From: Collinsella sp.
Lineage (GTDB): Bacteria > Actinomycetota > Coriobacteriia > Coriobacteriales > Coriobacteriaceae
Direction: 5' to 3'
NCBI GenBank assembly: GCA_019419525.1
Contig: DXZU01000007.1
Span: forward strand, 1 to 49,154
Length of the DNA stretch: 49,154 bases
Positions 1 through 9,387 of this stretch are shown in pieces (within the stretch, counting starts at the first letter, position 1; the number at the start of each line of letters is the position of its first letter). Position numbers and translations under genes: made by a program. The notes beneath the pieces were generated by a model. The model worked only from the letters and a program-made list of their open reading frames with translations, ran no database searches and had not been told where the DNA came from.

Positions 1-2
1 GC

Positions 3-1949
3 TGCGGAAACGCGGGGACCGTTCAGGCTGTTGCGTTGAGATTGAAAATCAACCGTGTTGATTTTTACATTGCGCGCGATGATGGCTACACGTTCTATCA
101 ATGCAAATCGTGCAATCTGGATAATTATCCAGAGGGAAAAGTGTTTGACGCAACACCTGTTAATGAGTTGCAAGAAGCTGTTGAGTTTATTACTTCGGAT
201 AATGATGCTGGTTCGAACGCCGGTGTGAGAAAACTGAAGCAGGGATATCAATTCAAAAAGGCTAATTGCATCTTAACTGCCGTGCTTGCGCTTGAGGGTA
301 GACTCAGCGACTCTGCAAGAAGGCGTTTTGAGGAGGTACGTTCTCAAAAAGCCAATGAGGGAATAAATATCTGTCTTTACGAGGAGAATGATATTTACGA
401 TTGTTGGCACAGAAATGATGAGGTTGCCAACCGAACCCATATCGAGTTAAAGCTGACTACGCGTGATATTAATGATTGCGTTATATGGCAAAACGGCTGG
501 TTCTGCGCTGTCTTGGATGTCAAACCGTTAATTGACGCTATTGCAAAATACGGATATGACTTGTTTGACATGAATGTTCGATCAACGTTGAAGGGGTCGA
601 ACGTGAATGCGGCAATCAAGAAGCAGCTGTCGACTGAAAAGGGTAGAAAGCGTTTCGTCCATCTTAACAATGGAATCGTGATTACCTGCAACAACTATGT
701 GAAGCCAAGTCAAGGGGACAGGAAGCCTTCGATTAAGGTGGCTGATGCCCAAGTAGTGAACGGCTGCCAGACCCTGAGCACTATTTTTGACTTTTACATG
801 GCATCTAACGATAGCGTGAAAGAGAGCATCTGTTCCGATGTGAAGATCATTGCTAAGGTCTTAAATAGCAGTACGGCAAATCAAGATGAGCTGCTCGACG
901 ACATCATCGTCGCATCGAATCACCAGAACCCAATGAATGATCGCAATCTAAAGTCCAATTCTGCCGAGCAGCGAAAGCTGCAGTCTTCTTTCTATAAAGA
1001 CCCACTTAAAAAAGAGATGCGTTATTTCTATATCAGGAAGGACGGAGAACTCGATTCCTTCCTTCAGTCGAACAAGCGTGAGCCAAAGAAAAGTTACTTC
1101 GAGATTAAGGGATCGACGAGAAGGGGCAAGAATCGTTACAGGCATATCGATAACGAAGACCTGGCAAAAATCTGGTGGGCATGGATCGGAAACGCTCCTA
1201 AAGCCAATGCTGGCGGAGTTAAGTACTTTCGAGACCCGGAGTATTCCTCCGTGTTTGCGAAGAGGCCTTCTCCTGCCCTCTGGGAGCAAATGAAAAAGCC
1301 CAACTTTAGCTATAAAGCCGATTTACTTGAGGACGGACAGCCCACTCAATATCAATTGCTATTGGCAATGGCGGTCGGGCGCTATCTTGAATACCGCGTC
1401 AAGCCTGTTGGGACGACGAAGCTGAAAAACGAGGCTCTGGCAAGGCTTGAGGATACTGGTGTTGTCAGCCCGAGGGCGACTCAACAGGAGAAACTCATCG
1501 CACTAAATGAAGATAATGACTTTTTGTTTGGTGTTTGGAAGGCACAGATGGCATTGTCGGTTGCTGAAATTGGATCATTTTTGCTTTGCAATAAATATGG
1601 AACCCTCGATTCTGATACATGCAAACGCCTTCTAGACCTCAATGATGTTTCATTTTGGCTGAAGAAGGGCATGGATAAATCTGTCATCGAAGACTCTGAC
1701 ATTACTGAAGGGCCCAACCGCTTGCTCGTTCCGCTATATGAGCTGGTTAATCAGGGGCTTCGGGGTTTCCTGAAGGACAACAAGAGGCTAATTCTGGGCC
1801 AGAGCAGACCAAAGATGTATCTGGGAAGGCGCGAGAATCTTATCGAAATTAAGAAAGAGTGTCTTGAAAGAAACGAACTGTATAGAGAAGACAAGTTTGA
1901 ATTTAAGCCAAGCGGCCGTTCTTATCTTGAGGCATTTCCAGAGGTTTAG
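3..1949 (+). CDS. AIPR-family (abortive infection phage resistance) protein, 5' partial
   Basis: The reading frame is open from the first bases of the window to a TAG at 1949. A TTG at 36 could be a start, but the protein already reads like the middle of a domain there (DFYIARDDG..FYQCK), so I treat the gene as cut off at the window edge. The signature region is clear: NNGIVITC near residue 214 (counted from 36) followed by VNGCQTLSTIF near residue 240, which is the conserved core of the AIPR family (PF10592). Members of that family were first linked to abortive phage infection, and some sit beside restriction-modification genes. The exact biochemical role is not established from sequence. 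Codon use is more AT-rich than in the housekeeping genes downstream, which suggests horizontal transfer. A strong hairpin follows the stop codon. Upstream partners lie outside the window. Confidence 0.8.
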   Translation, partial: CGNAGTVQAVALRLKINRVDFYIARDDGYTFYQCKSCNLDNYPEGKVFDATPVNELQEAVEFITSDNDAGSNAGVRKLKQGYQFKKANCILTAVLALEGRLSDSARRRFEEVRSQKANEGINICLYEENDIYDCWHRNDEVANRTHIELKLTTRDINDCVIWQNGWFCAVLDVKPLIDAIAKYGYDLFDMNVRSTLKGSNVNAAIKKQLSTEKGRKRFVHLNNGIVITCNNYVKPSQGDRKPSIKVADAQVVNGCQTLSTIFDFYMASNDSVKESICSDVKIIAKVLNSSTANQDELLDDIIVASNHQNPMNDRNLKSNSAEQRKLQSSFYKDPLKKEMRYFYIRKDGELDSFLQSNKREPKKSYFEIKGSTRRGKNRYRHIDNEDLAKIWWAWIGNAPKANAGGVKYFRDPEYSSVFAKRPSPALWEQMKKPNFSYKADLLEDGQPTQYQLLLAMAVGRYLEYRVKPVGTTKLKNEALARLEDTGVVSPRATQQEKLIALNEDNDFLFGVWKAQMALSVAEIGSFLLCNKYGTLDSDTCKRLLDLNDVSFWLKKGMDKSVIEDSDITEGPNRLLVPLYELVNQGLRGFLKDNKRLILGQSRPKMYLGRRENLIEIKKECLERNELYREDKFEFKPSGRSYLEAFPEV

Positions 1950-1952
1950 TGG

Positions 1953-1990
1953 GCGTCGGGCCGGGAGTGATTCCCCGGCCCGACGCTTTT
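1953..1990. terminator. Bidirectional intrinsic terminator between convergent genes
   Basis: A 13-bp GC-rich stem (GCGTCGGGCCGGG at 1953-1965, right arm 1974-1986) with an 8-nt loop ends in TTTT on the plus strand. It lies between the stops of the AIPR gene and the convergent gene at 1992-2501, so it probably serves both. Confidence 0.8.
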
Positions 1991-1991
1991 G

Positions 1992-2501
1992 TTATGCCGA
2001 GGTTTTGTCGTCGGAAGCGGTGGCTGCTGAGGCTCCGTCCAGCAAGAACAGCCGTAGAGCGAGCTTGATCGCGTAGCCCGGCTTGACCTGCGCCGCGTCT
2101 CCCGAGCGCTCGCCGAGGTCGCTGCAGTAGGTGTAGACGTCACGGATCAGGTCCGCGCCCGAGAGCGTGAACATGTAGCCCGCGTCCGAAAGCGCGTTGG
2201 GCGCTGTAGGCAGCCCCGCAGCTTGGCAAAAACTCGCAAGGTCGGGGTCCATGACAGCCTCGTAGTCGATCGCGGTGCCACGGTCCTGAGCGGTCTGCTC
2301 CTGCTTGCGGGTGTACGACAATGCCGCCGCCAGTACAAAGCTGGGCGTGGGCGCATTGACGTCGTCGGTGGTGGCGACGAGCTTACCGGCCGCTTGCGTG
2401 ACCAGCCAGGCGACTTCGCGCTGACAACGAACGGCCTTGCGCGTCACCGGCTTGATCGATCCGGACGAAACGCTTCCCTTGGGTTGGTTTGCGATAGCCA
2501 T
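1992..2501 (-). CDS. Hypothetical protein, 169 aa
   Basis: I do not recognise this protein. The frame extends upstream to 2606, but the ATG at 2501 (MAIANQPKGSV) has a good Shine-Dalgarno, GGGAG, a few bases upstream, and the extra upstream residues look non-coding, so I place the start there. The product is soluble, with an acidic and Ala-rich C-terminus and no clear membrane segment or signal peptide. It contains a few Cys residues and a central SFVLAAALSYTRK helix. It stands alone, converging on the AIPR gene. It could be an accessory conserved hypothetical. There is no evidence for a function. Confidence 0.6.
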   Translation of the reverse strand: MAIANQPKGSVSSGSIKPVTRKAVRCQREVAWLVTQAAGKLVATTDDVNAPTPSFVLAAALSYTRKQEQTAQDRGTAIDYEAVMDPDLASFCQAAGLPTAPNALSDAGYMFTLSGADLIRDVYTYCSDLGERSGDAAQVKPGYAIKLALRLFLLDGASAATASDDKTSA

Positions 2502-2756
2502 AGGGGTCTCCCAATAAACAGCCGCCATATGCAGGCAGAAATTACACGTGCTACATCCAGTATACCGAGTGGGGAAGGGACGGGAAGTTCGATTTCTCGG
2601 AATCACAACGTCGGGTGGAAGTCGTTGCTCCGTATTAGGCAGGTGCTGTCCGTTGCAGCCTAATCATGTCGATTGATCGGATCGTGCCGCGCCGCAGCGA
2701 GAACTACACGATCCTGCCATCCTCTCCTCAACAGCTAAAACGGGAAAGGAAGGACC

Positions 2757-3038
2757 ATGGGATGGCGAAGCGATATCGCGCGAGGCGTGTATGGAAATCT
2801 ATCGCGAGCGTTAATGGACCGGAACCTGTTCCCGCTAGTCGAGGCGACCTGCAGCCAAATCCATCTGCCGTGCCCAAGCTGCGGCGCAGGCCTTCCATGC
2901 CTAGAGATCAGTTACATCGACGTCCGCGACAAACACGCTGCCGACCCGCGGGCTCGAATAGGCCTGCGTCTTCCAGTCTATCCTCAGCAATGCCCAACTT
3001 GCGGATGTGCTATTACCTATGATGATGCGGAGCCATAG
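2757..3038 (+). CDS. Small zinc-ribbon-like hypothetical protein, 93 aa
   Basis: The ATG at 2757 follows a strong Shine-Dalgarno (AGGAAGGA). The protein has two CxxC knuckles, CPSCG near residue 44 and CPTCG near residue 80, spaced as in a zinc ribbon, with a short basic N-terminus (MGWRSDIARGVYGN). A four-Cys zinc site is a reasonable inference. The role is unknown. An overlapping frame (2666-3022) has no such motifs and no good ribosome binding site, so I prefer this frame. It sits between two minus-strand genes in the accessory-looking part of the window. Confidence 0.6.
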   Translation: MGWRSDIARGVYGNLSRALMDRNLFPLVEATCSQIHLPCPSCGAGLPCLEISYIDVRDKHAADPRARIGLRLPVYPQQCPTCGCAITYDDAEP

Positions 3039-3121
3039 CTTCGAAGACTGAATATCTAGTCGGGCAAACCCGGTGATTCGACATTTTCTGCGTTACACAA
3101 ACAGCTCAGCTACCTGCGCAT

Positions 3122-3159
3122 ACTCGATTTTCGAGGAAGTTCGGACTCGATTTTCGAGT
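3122..3159. promoter_or_regulatory. Two tandem copies of a 13-bp palindrome
   Basis: CTCGATTTTCGAG, which has arms CTCGA/TCGAG, occurs at 3123-3135 and again at 3146-3158, 23 bp apart (about two helical turns), inside a shared 14-nt direct repeat. It lies just beyond the 3' end of the minus-strand gene at 3166. It is a candidate dimer-protein operator pair, but no adjacent promoter was identified. Confidence 0.4.
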
Positions 3160-3165
3160 TTTGCC

Positions 3166-3852
3166 CTACAGGTAAATCCCCTCGAGCAGGCTCTTGTGGA
3201 ACTCGGCGTGATGGTCACGTGCCCAGGTAAAGAGCGCCTGGTCAAAGTCGGTGCGCGTGGCCGGGACGCCAAAGACGCCGGCAACCTCGACGCGCACAAA
3301 CTCCAGTGCCGGCAGCTTGTTGATGGCAGTGAGGGCAAACGGGGACGAGGGCTCCTCGAACAGATAGCGGCTGCCTTGCAGCGCGTCGCAACTGGTGCAC
3401 GTGTTGCCGAGCGACGGGGCTTTGGAGGCTCGCGCGCCTACGGGCTTGTAGCCGCAGCGCTTAGAAAGATAGTCGCGGATCTCGCCCGGCACGCAGCCAA
3501 CAGCGGGCACGATGGCGAGCGCGTTGGCGTTGGCCGTGTCGATGGCAATGTGCCCGGCTTCGTTGGGCGCGTGCACGATGGCGATGCTCTCGTCGTTATC
3601 GGTTCGATAGGGAATGCCAAAGGCCGCGACCGAGGTCTCTTTGTGGCACTTCCAGCACTCGCGCTTGCCCAGTACTAGATATATATACGGCGCTGAGGGG
3701 TCGGATCGGTTAACACCGGGCAGCCACTCGGCAAAGGGCTCGGGGTTGACGCCGCTGGGTACATACCAGATCTTCTTGGTCCGGTCCCATTTGGCGCCCA
3801 GCGCCTTGGCTTCTTCTTTGTGCGAAAAGGGGACATCGAGCTCGGTGCGCAT
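3166..3852 (-). CDS. DUF5710-domain protein with CxxC motifs, 228 aa
   Basis: The ATG at 3852 is chosen because AAGGAG lies 5 nt upstream, although the frame is open further to 4125. The N-terminus (MRTELDVPFSHKEEAKALGAKWD, then IWYVPSG and FAEWLP) matches the DUF5710 module found at the ends of some conjugation primases and DNA-binding accessory proteins. The middle has CWKCHKE (near residue 60) and a second pair, CTSC (near residue 149), which may bind a metal together. The function is unknown. The family link to mobile elements fits the accessory character of this end of the window. Confidence 0.6.
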   Translation of the reverse strand: MRTELDVPFSHKEEAKALGAKWDRTKKIWYVPSGVNPEPFAEWLPGVNRSDPSAPYIYLVLGKRECWKCHKETSVAAFGIPYRTDNDESIAIVHAPNEAGHIAIDTANANALAIVPAVGCVPGEIRDYLSKRCGYKPVGARASKAPSLGNTCTSCDALQGSRYLFEEPSSPFALTAINKLPALEFVRVEVAGVFGVPATRTDFDQALFTWARDHHAEFHKSLLEGIYL

Positions 3853-4100
3853 GGCGGCTCCTTGGTGCTGCAGGTGCAAGTGGCTCAAGGATACCGCAGG
3901 GCGCAGACATCGCGGCGTTTTGCCGAGAAGCTGCGGTGCGGATGGGTTCGAGACGTGTTGGTCTCGGCCTCGGTGACTATTGGGGCGGTTTTGATTGACT
4001 GCGGAGTCAGCCGGGATAGGCACTTGGGTCGCTGACGCGGTTTTGTGTATGGGCAGGGTGGTTGCTTGGGCGGTTGGAGCTGCCAGCTGATTTGGCGACA

Positions 4101-4138
4101 TAAAACAAAACAGCCCAGAGGACATAGCCTCTGAGCTG
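4101..4138 (-). terminator. Intrinsic terminator of tRNA-Val
   Basis: Read on the minus strand, an 11-bp stem (CAGCTCAGAGG / CCTCTGGGCTG) with a 6-nt loop is followed by TTTTGTTTT. It lies directly downstream of the tRNA-Val CCA end. Confidence 0.75.
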
Positions 4139-4146
4139 CGAACATT

Positions 4147-4221
4147 TGGTGGGCGTTAGAAGATTTGAACTTCTGACCTCTTCCGTGTCAGGGAAGCGCT
4201 CTCCCCCTGAGCTAAACGCCC
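4147..4221 (-). tRNA. tRNA-Val (GAC)
   Basis: It folds into a complete cloverleaf on the minus strand: acceptor GGGCGTT/AACGCCC, D-arm GCTC...GAGC, anticodon stem CTTCC/GGAAG with loop CTGACAC (anticodon GAC), T-loop TTCAAAT and an encoded CCA. Unlike the Phe, Leu and Arg tRNA genes in this window, it has no repeat unit downstream, only a simple terminator. Confidence 0.95.
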
Positions 4222-4250
4222 GATCAAGGGTGCGCAAGCGCGCAAGGGAT

Positions 4251-4279
4251 AATATAACGGAGCCTGAACTCGGTGGCAA
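4251..4279 (-). promoter_or_regulatory. Promoter of tRNA-Val
   Basis: On the minus strand, -35 TTGCCA (4274-4279) and -10 TATATT (4251-4256) are 17 bp apart, preceded by an A/T-rich tract (ATTTTTAAAAATGTTC). The layout resembles the other tRNA promoters in the window. Confidence 0.7.
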
Positions 4280-4510
4280 GAACATTTTTAAAAATCGCTT
4301 ACATTGTGGAATTCGGGGGCTTTGTCGTATCCATTTCAAAAGAGCCTGTTGCCGCGATTTGGCTGTCGCATAATGCAAGGCCATTGCGGTATCGAGCTAT
4401 GGAAAGACACCTGCGGAATTGTCCTACCGATAAGCGGACAAGCCTCCAGCTGGTGCCTTCGCCGTGGTAAGGTAAGCCGAATTGCTTCCAGACTGTTTCG
4501 GGGGAGTGGA

Positions 4511-5533
4511 ATGAGCAAAGAGTGTGCCGAGCAGGTCGAAGGCGCAGGGGCTTCGGTGCCGATGACCGATATATCGAACATTGATGTGCCCGAGGGCACC
4601 GACGAGCTCAGCCGCAACACCCGTCGCGCATGGCGCGACCGCCTGAACAGCGCTTCGACGCGCAAGATGATCACGGGCGTCTTGGCTACGCTGGTGGGCG
4701 GTTCGTTTTGGGGCTTCTCGGGCACCAGCGCGAGTTTTTTGTTCGATACCTACCATGTCGATACGCTGTGGCTTATGAGCGTGCGTCAGATTCTCGCCGG
4801 CCTGCTCTTTATGGCTGTGGTTGTCACGCGCGACCGCGCACGCCTGGTCAAGCTTTGGGCCACACCCGCTGATCGCAAGCAGCTGCTGCTCTTTACCGCC
4901 TTTGGCTTGCTGTTCAACCAGTTTTGCTATCTTTCGGCCGTGCGCCTGACTAATGCCGGAACCGCGACGGTACTCCAGTGCCTGCAGCTCGTTATCATCA
5001 TGGGCTACGCCTGCGTGACCGATCGCCGCATGCCGCGTACTCGCGAAGTCATCGGCATTGGCCTGGCTCTGGGTGGAACCTTTTTAATCGCCACCGGCGG
5101 CGACCCCACCAGCCTGAATATCTCGCCGCTTGGCCTGGCAGCAGGTCTTATGTGTGCGGTCAGCGCCGCGTGTATGGTGGTGATTCCCGCCAAGATCCTG
5201 CCCGAATACGGCAGCCCCATCGTCACGGGCTCGGCAATGCTCACGGCGGGCGTGGTCTCGTGCGTCTTCGTGCAGCCCTGGGCGCATATGCCGGCGCTCG
5301 ATGCCGCCGGTATCGAGGCGCTCGCGGTGTTCGTGGTTATCGGCTCGTTTTTTGCTTACATGCTCTATATGCAGGGCGTTAAGGACATCGGCTCGGTGCG
5401 TGCGAGCCTCATCGGAACTGTGGAGCCGGTTTCGGCGACCATCACCAGCGCCGTTATGCTGGGCACGGTGTTTTTGCCGACCGACCTTATCGGCTTTGCC
5501 ATGATCATCGTGATGATGTTCCTTACGGTGTAG
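4511..5533 (+). CDS. EamA-family (DMT superfamily) transporter, 340 aa
   Basis: The start is the ATG at 4511, which follows GGGGGAG. The longer open frame from 4304 reads through non-coding sequence. After a ~55-residue hydrophilic N-terminus the protein has about ten membrane segments in two repeated halves, as in EamA/DMT permeases. Examples are GVLATLVGGSFWGFSG at the start of the first half, with TNAGTATVLQCLQLVI, and GLAAGLMCAVSAACMVVIPA at the start of the second, with VRASLIGTVEPVSATI. The TVLQ and VEPV signatures near the fourth segment of each half are typical. Such carriers export amino acids or other metabolites, and the substrate cannot be read from sequence. It is monocistronic by spacing. 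Confidence 0.85.
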   Translation: MSKECAEQVEGAGASVPMTDISNIDVPEGTDELSRNTRRAWRDRLNSASTRKMITGVLATLVGGSFWGFSGTSASFLFDTYHVDTLWLMSVRQILAGLLFMAVVVTRDRARLVKLWATPADRKQLLLFTAFGLLFNQFCYLSAVRLTNAGTATVLQCLQLVIIMGYACVTDRRMPRTREVIGIGLALGGTFLIATGGDPTSLNISPLGLAAGLMCAVSAACMVVIPAKILPEYGSPIVTGSAMLTAGVVSCVFVQPWAHMPALDAAGIEALAVFVVIGSFFAYMLYMQGVKDIGSVRASLIGTVEPVSATITSAVMLGTVFLPTDLIGFAMIIVMMFLTV

Positions 5534-5682
5534 TTGACGCCGCCGCCAAGACAGAAAAGGTGTTGTGCCGCATTTTCGCCAATTGATGTCCGTGTCTGGA
5601 GTTTAGCTGTCGATGCTCAAAATGCCATAAACTAGTAACGTTATGGACTTTTTCATTGCGACTCAATTGCGAGGATTTCTTT

Positions 5683-8004
5683 ATGGCTGGTAATCACTTT
5701 AAGGGCAGCGATAGCGGCCGTCCTGCAGTTCCGCCGCGTCCGAACGGGGCTGGTAAGGCCGGCACGCCGGGCGACGCTGGACAGGGCGGCTCCGGTAAGC
5801 GCGTGTCCCCGGGCGAGACGGCGATATTTACCGCTCTGTACGAGCAGTCTCAAAAGGCAAAAAAGACCGGCCGTGCAAGAGGGAATGTCTTTGCGGGCGG
5901 TGCAACCTCCGCGTCGCAGCCGAGCGGGGCTCCTTCGGCACCTGCGAACAACGCAGGTGCTGCCAACGCCGCGAATGCCGCCGGCAACGTTAATGCCGGC
6001 AAGGCCGACAACAATACTCCCTCTGCCGGTGGCGCGGGGCTTACGGGTAACCTTGGCACGATCTACACCGGCGCCTCCGAGACTGGCACGTTCGCCCGCC
6101 TGGATGATAGCGGTGCCGAGTTTGCGGGCTCGGGTTCCAAGGAAGATTATTACGATTTTGGCTTGAACTACGGTAGCGACGCTTCGTCGAGTTCGACCTC
6201 TGACGGTCTGGTCCGTCATCGCCATCGCAAGGGCGAGCGCAAAAAGCGTCACACCGGCGCCATTATCGCCGCTGTAGTCGCGGTGCTTCTCGTTGCGTTT
6301 GGCGCAAGCGGCTTTATGCTGCTTAACTCGGCAAAGACCGTAAAGAGCGAAGCGAAGGAGGCTGTCGAGATCGTCGGTGGCCTTAAGGACAAGGTCACGT
6401 CGGGCGATTTTTCGACGCTGCCTGACGACGCGAAGAAGATCGATGAGCTCTGCGACAGCATGAAGGCGGAGACTTCGAGCCCGCTGTGGACGGCGGCTTC
6501 GTTTATCCCGGTGTATGGCAGCGATATCAATGCGGCCCGCACCATGATTGACGCCCTGTCCGATGTCTCGAGCAATGCGCTGGTTCCCATGGCCGATAAC
6601 CTTTCGCAGGCTACGCCCGGCAAACTGTTCCAGGACGGCATGATTAACGTGTCCGCGCTGCAGGCGGTCGCCGATTCGCTTTCCAGCAGCTCGAAGGTGT
6701 TCAAGAGCGCCAACGAGAAGATCCAGGGCATTGGCGATACTCATATTTCTCAGGTGACCGAGCTGGTCGATAAGGCCAAGGACGGCTTTGCCACCCTCAA
6801 CGGTGCGGTTGACGCGGCGGAGAAGGTCGCCCCCGTCCTTCCCCAGATGCTCGGCGCCAACGGTCAGACGCGTCATTACCTTGTGCTCGCGATGAGCAAT
6901 GTCGAGATCCGCGCCTGCGGCGGTTTCCCCGGTTCTCGCGGCGTGATGTCGGTGACTGACGGTAAGCTCGAACTGGGCGATTTTGTCAAAGTCGACATGA
7001 TGAAAGAGCCTTTGAGCCCGCTTCCCATCACCGATGAAGAGGCAAACTTGTTCACGACCGGATGGGGCCTGACCGGATTCAACACGCTCGGATACACGAT
7101 GGGCGACGTTACGATGACGCCTGATTATCCGCGTGCGGCTCAGCTTGCCAGCGATATGCAGAAGGCCATTGTCGGAGATGACATCGACGGCGTATTTGCA
7201 GTCGATCCGGTATTTTTGCAGTATATGCTCGGCGTTGTAGGCGGCACACAGCTTCCTGACGGCACCGTCGTTGATGGAAGCAACGCCGCAAAGGTGCTGC
7301 TGCACGATATTTATTGGAATTACCCGGTAGAGGAACAGGACGCCATTTTTGCGGCGGTTGCCGGATCAGCTTTTAACAAGATCGTGGACGAACTGGGCTC
7401 CAGCGATATTACTAAGATTGCTGCCGCCATCGAAAAGGGCGCTTCCGAGGGTCGCATCCTCATGTATTCGAGAAATGATGACGAGGAAAAGGCCGCGAAG
7501 GCTCTTGGAATATCGGGCGCTCTCCAAACCGATACGTCGGAGGCTCCGATTTTGGGCGTCTATGTGAACAACTACAGCTATTCAAAGATGGATTGGTTCC
7601 TCGATAAGCGAGTCACCATCGATTCTTCGGTTGAAAATGCCGATGGCTCGACGACGTATCGAGTGACCACCTCGCTCAAAAACACGATGACCCCCCAGGA
7701 GAAGGCCGAGATGCCTGGTTATTTCCAGGGCCATAACGGCATTAGCCAGGATATTGATGATGAGGTGCTGAGGCTTTATCTCTATGCTCCTGCGGGAGGC
7801 AGCATTTCGGACATTAAGACTTCGGGCTCCGGTTCTATCGAGATGAACGAAGCGACGCACGATGGCTTGAAGGTTGCATGGGGCGGTGTCCACATGCTTC
7901 TTGGACAAGACATAAAGGTCGAGTACACGGTCACGACTTCGAAGGACTCTGGGCACAAAGAGCTTAAGGTTCGTACCACGCCAACCGCTCAAACGTTCGA
8001 ATAG
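5683..8004 (+). CDS. DUF4012 domain-containing membrane-anchored protein, 773 aa
   Basis: The ATG at 5683 follows GAGGA with a short spacer. Residues 1-130 are low-complexity Ala/Gly/Asn-rich and probably cytoplasmic. A basic stretch (RHRHRKGERKKRH) then precedes a single membrane helix at about residues 190-215. The rest should lie outside the membrane. The stretch around residue 410 (IRACGGFPGSRG) is the hallmark of DUF4012, a family of surface proteins in Gram-positive bacteria that is often near cell-envelope polysaccharide genes. The gene ends 12 bp before glmM, so the two probably form an operon, which supports an envelope role. The molecular function is unknown. Confidence 0.8.
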   Translation: MAGNHFKGSDSGRPAVPPRPNGAGKAGTPGDAGQGGSGKRVSPGETAIFTALYEQSQKAKKTGRARGNVFAGGATSASQPSGAPSAPANNAGAANAANAAGNVNAGKADNNTPSAGGAGLTGNLGTIYTGASETGTFARLDDSGAEFAGSGSKEDYYDFGLNYGSDASSSSTSDGLVRHRHRKGERKKRHTGAIIAAVVAVLLVAFGASGFMLLNSAKTVKSEAKEAVEIVGGLKDKVTSGDFSTLPDDAKKIDELCDSMKAETSSPLWTAASFIPVYGSDINAARTMIDALSDVSSNALVPMADNLSQATPGKLFQDGMINVSALQAVADSLSSSSKVFKSANEKIQGIGDTHISQVTELVDKAKDGFATLNGAVDAAEKVAPVLPQMLGANGQTRHYLVLAMSNVEIRACGGFPGSRGVMSVTDGKLELGDFVKVDMMKEPLSPLPITDEEANLFTTGWGLTGFNTLGYTMGDVTMTPDYPRAAQLASDMQKAIVGDDIDGVFAVDPVFLQYMLGVVGGTQLPDGTVVDGSNAAKVLLHDIYWNYPVEEQDAIFAAVAGSAFNKIVDELGSSDITKIAAAIEKGASEGRILMYSRNDDEEKAAKALGISGALQTDTSEAPILGVYVNNYSYSKMDWFLDKRVTIDSSVENADGSTTYRVTTSLKNTMTPQEKAEMPGYFQGHNGISQDIDDEVLRLYLYAPAGGSISDIKTSGSGSIEMNEATHDGLKVAWGGVHMLLGQDIKVEYTVTTSKDSGHKELKVRTTPTAQTFE

Positions 8005-8016
8005 GATAAGTAAGAT

Positions 8017-9348
8017 ATGAAGTACTTTGGCACCGACGGCTTTCGCGGTGAGGCCAACGTTGGGCTGACGGTAGAGCACGCTTATAAGATCGGCCGCTTT
8101 GTGGGCTGGTATTACGGCGCCAACCGCGGGGCCAAGGCGCGCGTGATCGTGGGCAAGGACACGCGTCGCTCGAGCTATATGTTCGAGGCGGCGCTGGTGA
8201 GCGGCCTGGTCGCGAGCGGCGCGGACGCCTACATGCTGCACGTGATCCCGACGCCGGGCGTGGCGCATCAGACCGTGGAGGGCTGCTTCGATTGCGGCAT
8301 CATGATCAGCGCGAGCCACAACCCGTTTTGCGATAACGGCATTAAGCTCGTCAATAGCGACGGTTTTAAGATGGACGAGGACGTACTGGAGCTCATCGAG
8401 GACTACATCGATGGCAAGAGCGAAGTTCCGTTGGCCACGGGCAACCACATCGGTGCCACGGTGGACTACATGCAGGGCCGCAACCGCTACATTGCTTCGC
8501 TCATTGCAAGTGCGAACTTTTCGCTGCAGGGCGTCAAGATCGGTATCGACTGCGCCAACGGCTCGGCTTCCTCGGTGGCCAAGCCGGTGTTCGACGCGCT
8601 GGGCACCGACGTGCGCGTGATCAATGCCGCGCCCGATGGCTTTAACATCAACGTCGACTGCGGCTCCACGCATATGGAGCGTCTGCAGCGCCATGTGGTG
8701 GAGCAGGGCCTGGACGTGGGCTTTGCCTACGACGGCGATGCCGACCGCTGCCTGGCCGTGGACGAGCGCGGGCGCGTGGTCGACGGCGACCAGATCCTGT
8801 ACGTGTGCGGCGTGTATCTGAACAAGCACGGGCGCCTCTCGGGCGGTACCGTGGTGCCAACGATTGCCAGTAACTTTGGCCTTGTCAAGTCGCTGGAGCT
8901 TGCCGGCCTGAGCGCCGTGACCAGCGGCGTGGGCGACCGTCACGTGTATGCCAAGATGCGCGAGGGCGGCTACAGCCTGGGCGGCGAGCAGACGGGCCAT
9001 ACGATCTTTGGCGATATCGAGCGCACGGGCGACGGCATTATGACTTCGCTGCGCGTGATGGAAGTGATTCGTGCCGAGCGCGAGACGCTCTCGCAGCTCA
9101 CGGCTCCGTGCAAGTTGCTGCCGCAGGCGCAGGTGGCCGTGCGCGTGGCGGACAAGGACGCCGCGCTCGAGAACATGGGCGTGCAGAACGCCATCGCCGA
9201 GGCCGAGGCTGCGCTGGCAGGCGAGGGCCGCGTGCTCGTGCGCAAGAGCGGAACCGAGTCGGTTATCCGCGTGCTGGCCGAGGCGCCCGACCAAGCATCC
9301 GCCGATGCCGCCATGAAGCGCATCGCCAACGCGCTCGAGGCTCTGTAA
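8017..9348 (+). CDS. glmM: Phosphoglucosamine mutase
   Basis: GlmM converts glucosamine-6-phosphate to glucosamine-1-phosphate, the step before UDP-GlcNAc formation for peptidoglycan. The 443-aa protein starts with the family hallmark KYFGTDGFRGEAN. It has the phosphoserine loop SASHNP at about residues 98-103, the metal-binding loop DGDADR near residue 240, and the phosphate-binding C-terminal loop RKSGTESVIRV near residue 409. Length and motif order are normal for the family. It is probably cotranscribed with the DUF4012 gene 12 bp upstream, and a strong terminator follows at 9388. Confidence 0.96.
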   Translation: MKYFGTDGFRGEANVGLTVEHAYKIGRFVGWYYGANRGAKARVIVGKDTRRSSYMFEAALVSGLVASGADAYMLHVIPTPGVAHQTVEGCFDCGIMISASHNPFCDNGIKLVNSDGFKMDEDVLELIEDYIDGKSEVPLATGNHIGATVDYMQGRNRYIASLIASANFSLQGVKIGIDCANGSASSVAKPVFDALGTDVRVINAAPDGFNINVDCGSTHMERLQRHVVEQGLDVGFAYDGDADRCLAVDERGRVVDGDQILYVCGVYLNKHGRLSGGTVVPTIASNFGLVKSLELAGLSAVTSGVGDRHVYAKMREGGYSLGGEQTGHTIFGDIERTGDGIMTSLRVMEVIRAERETLSQLTAPCKLLPQAQVAVRVADKDAALENMGVQNAIAEAEAALAGEGRVLVRKSGTESVIRVLAEAPDQASADAAMKRIANALEAL

Positions 9349-9387
9349 GGTAGTCATTGGGGACGTTCTTAAACGACTAGGTGGAAA

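Noticed and set aside
7582..9357. A 591-residue open frame on the minus strand opposite glmM
   Set aside because: It is a shadow of glmM and the end of the DUF4012 gene, His/Ala-rich and without a ribosome binding site.
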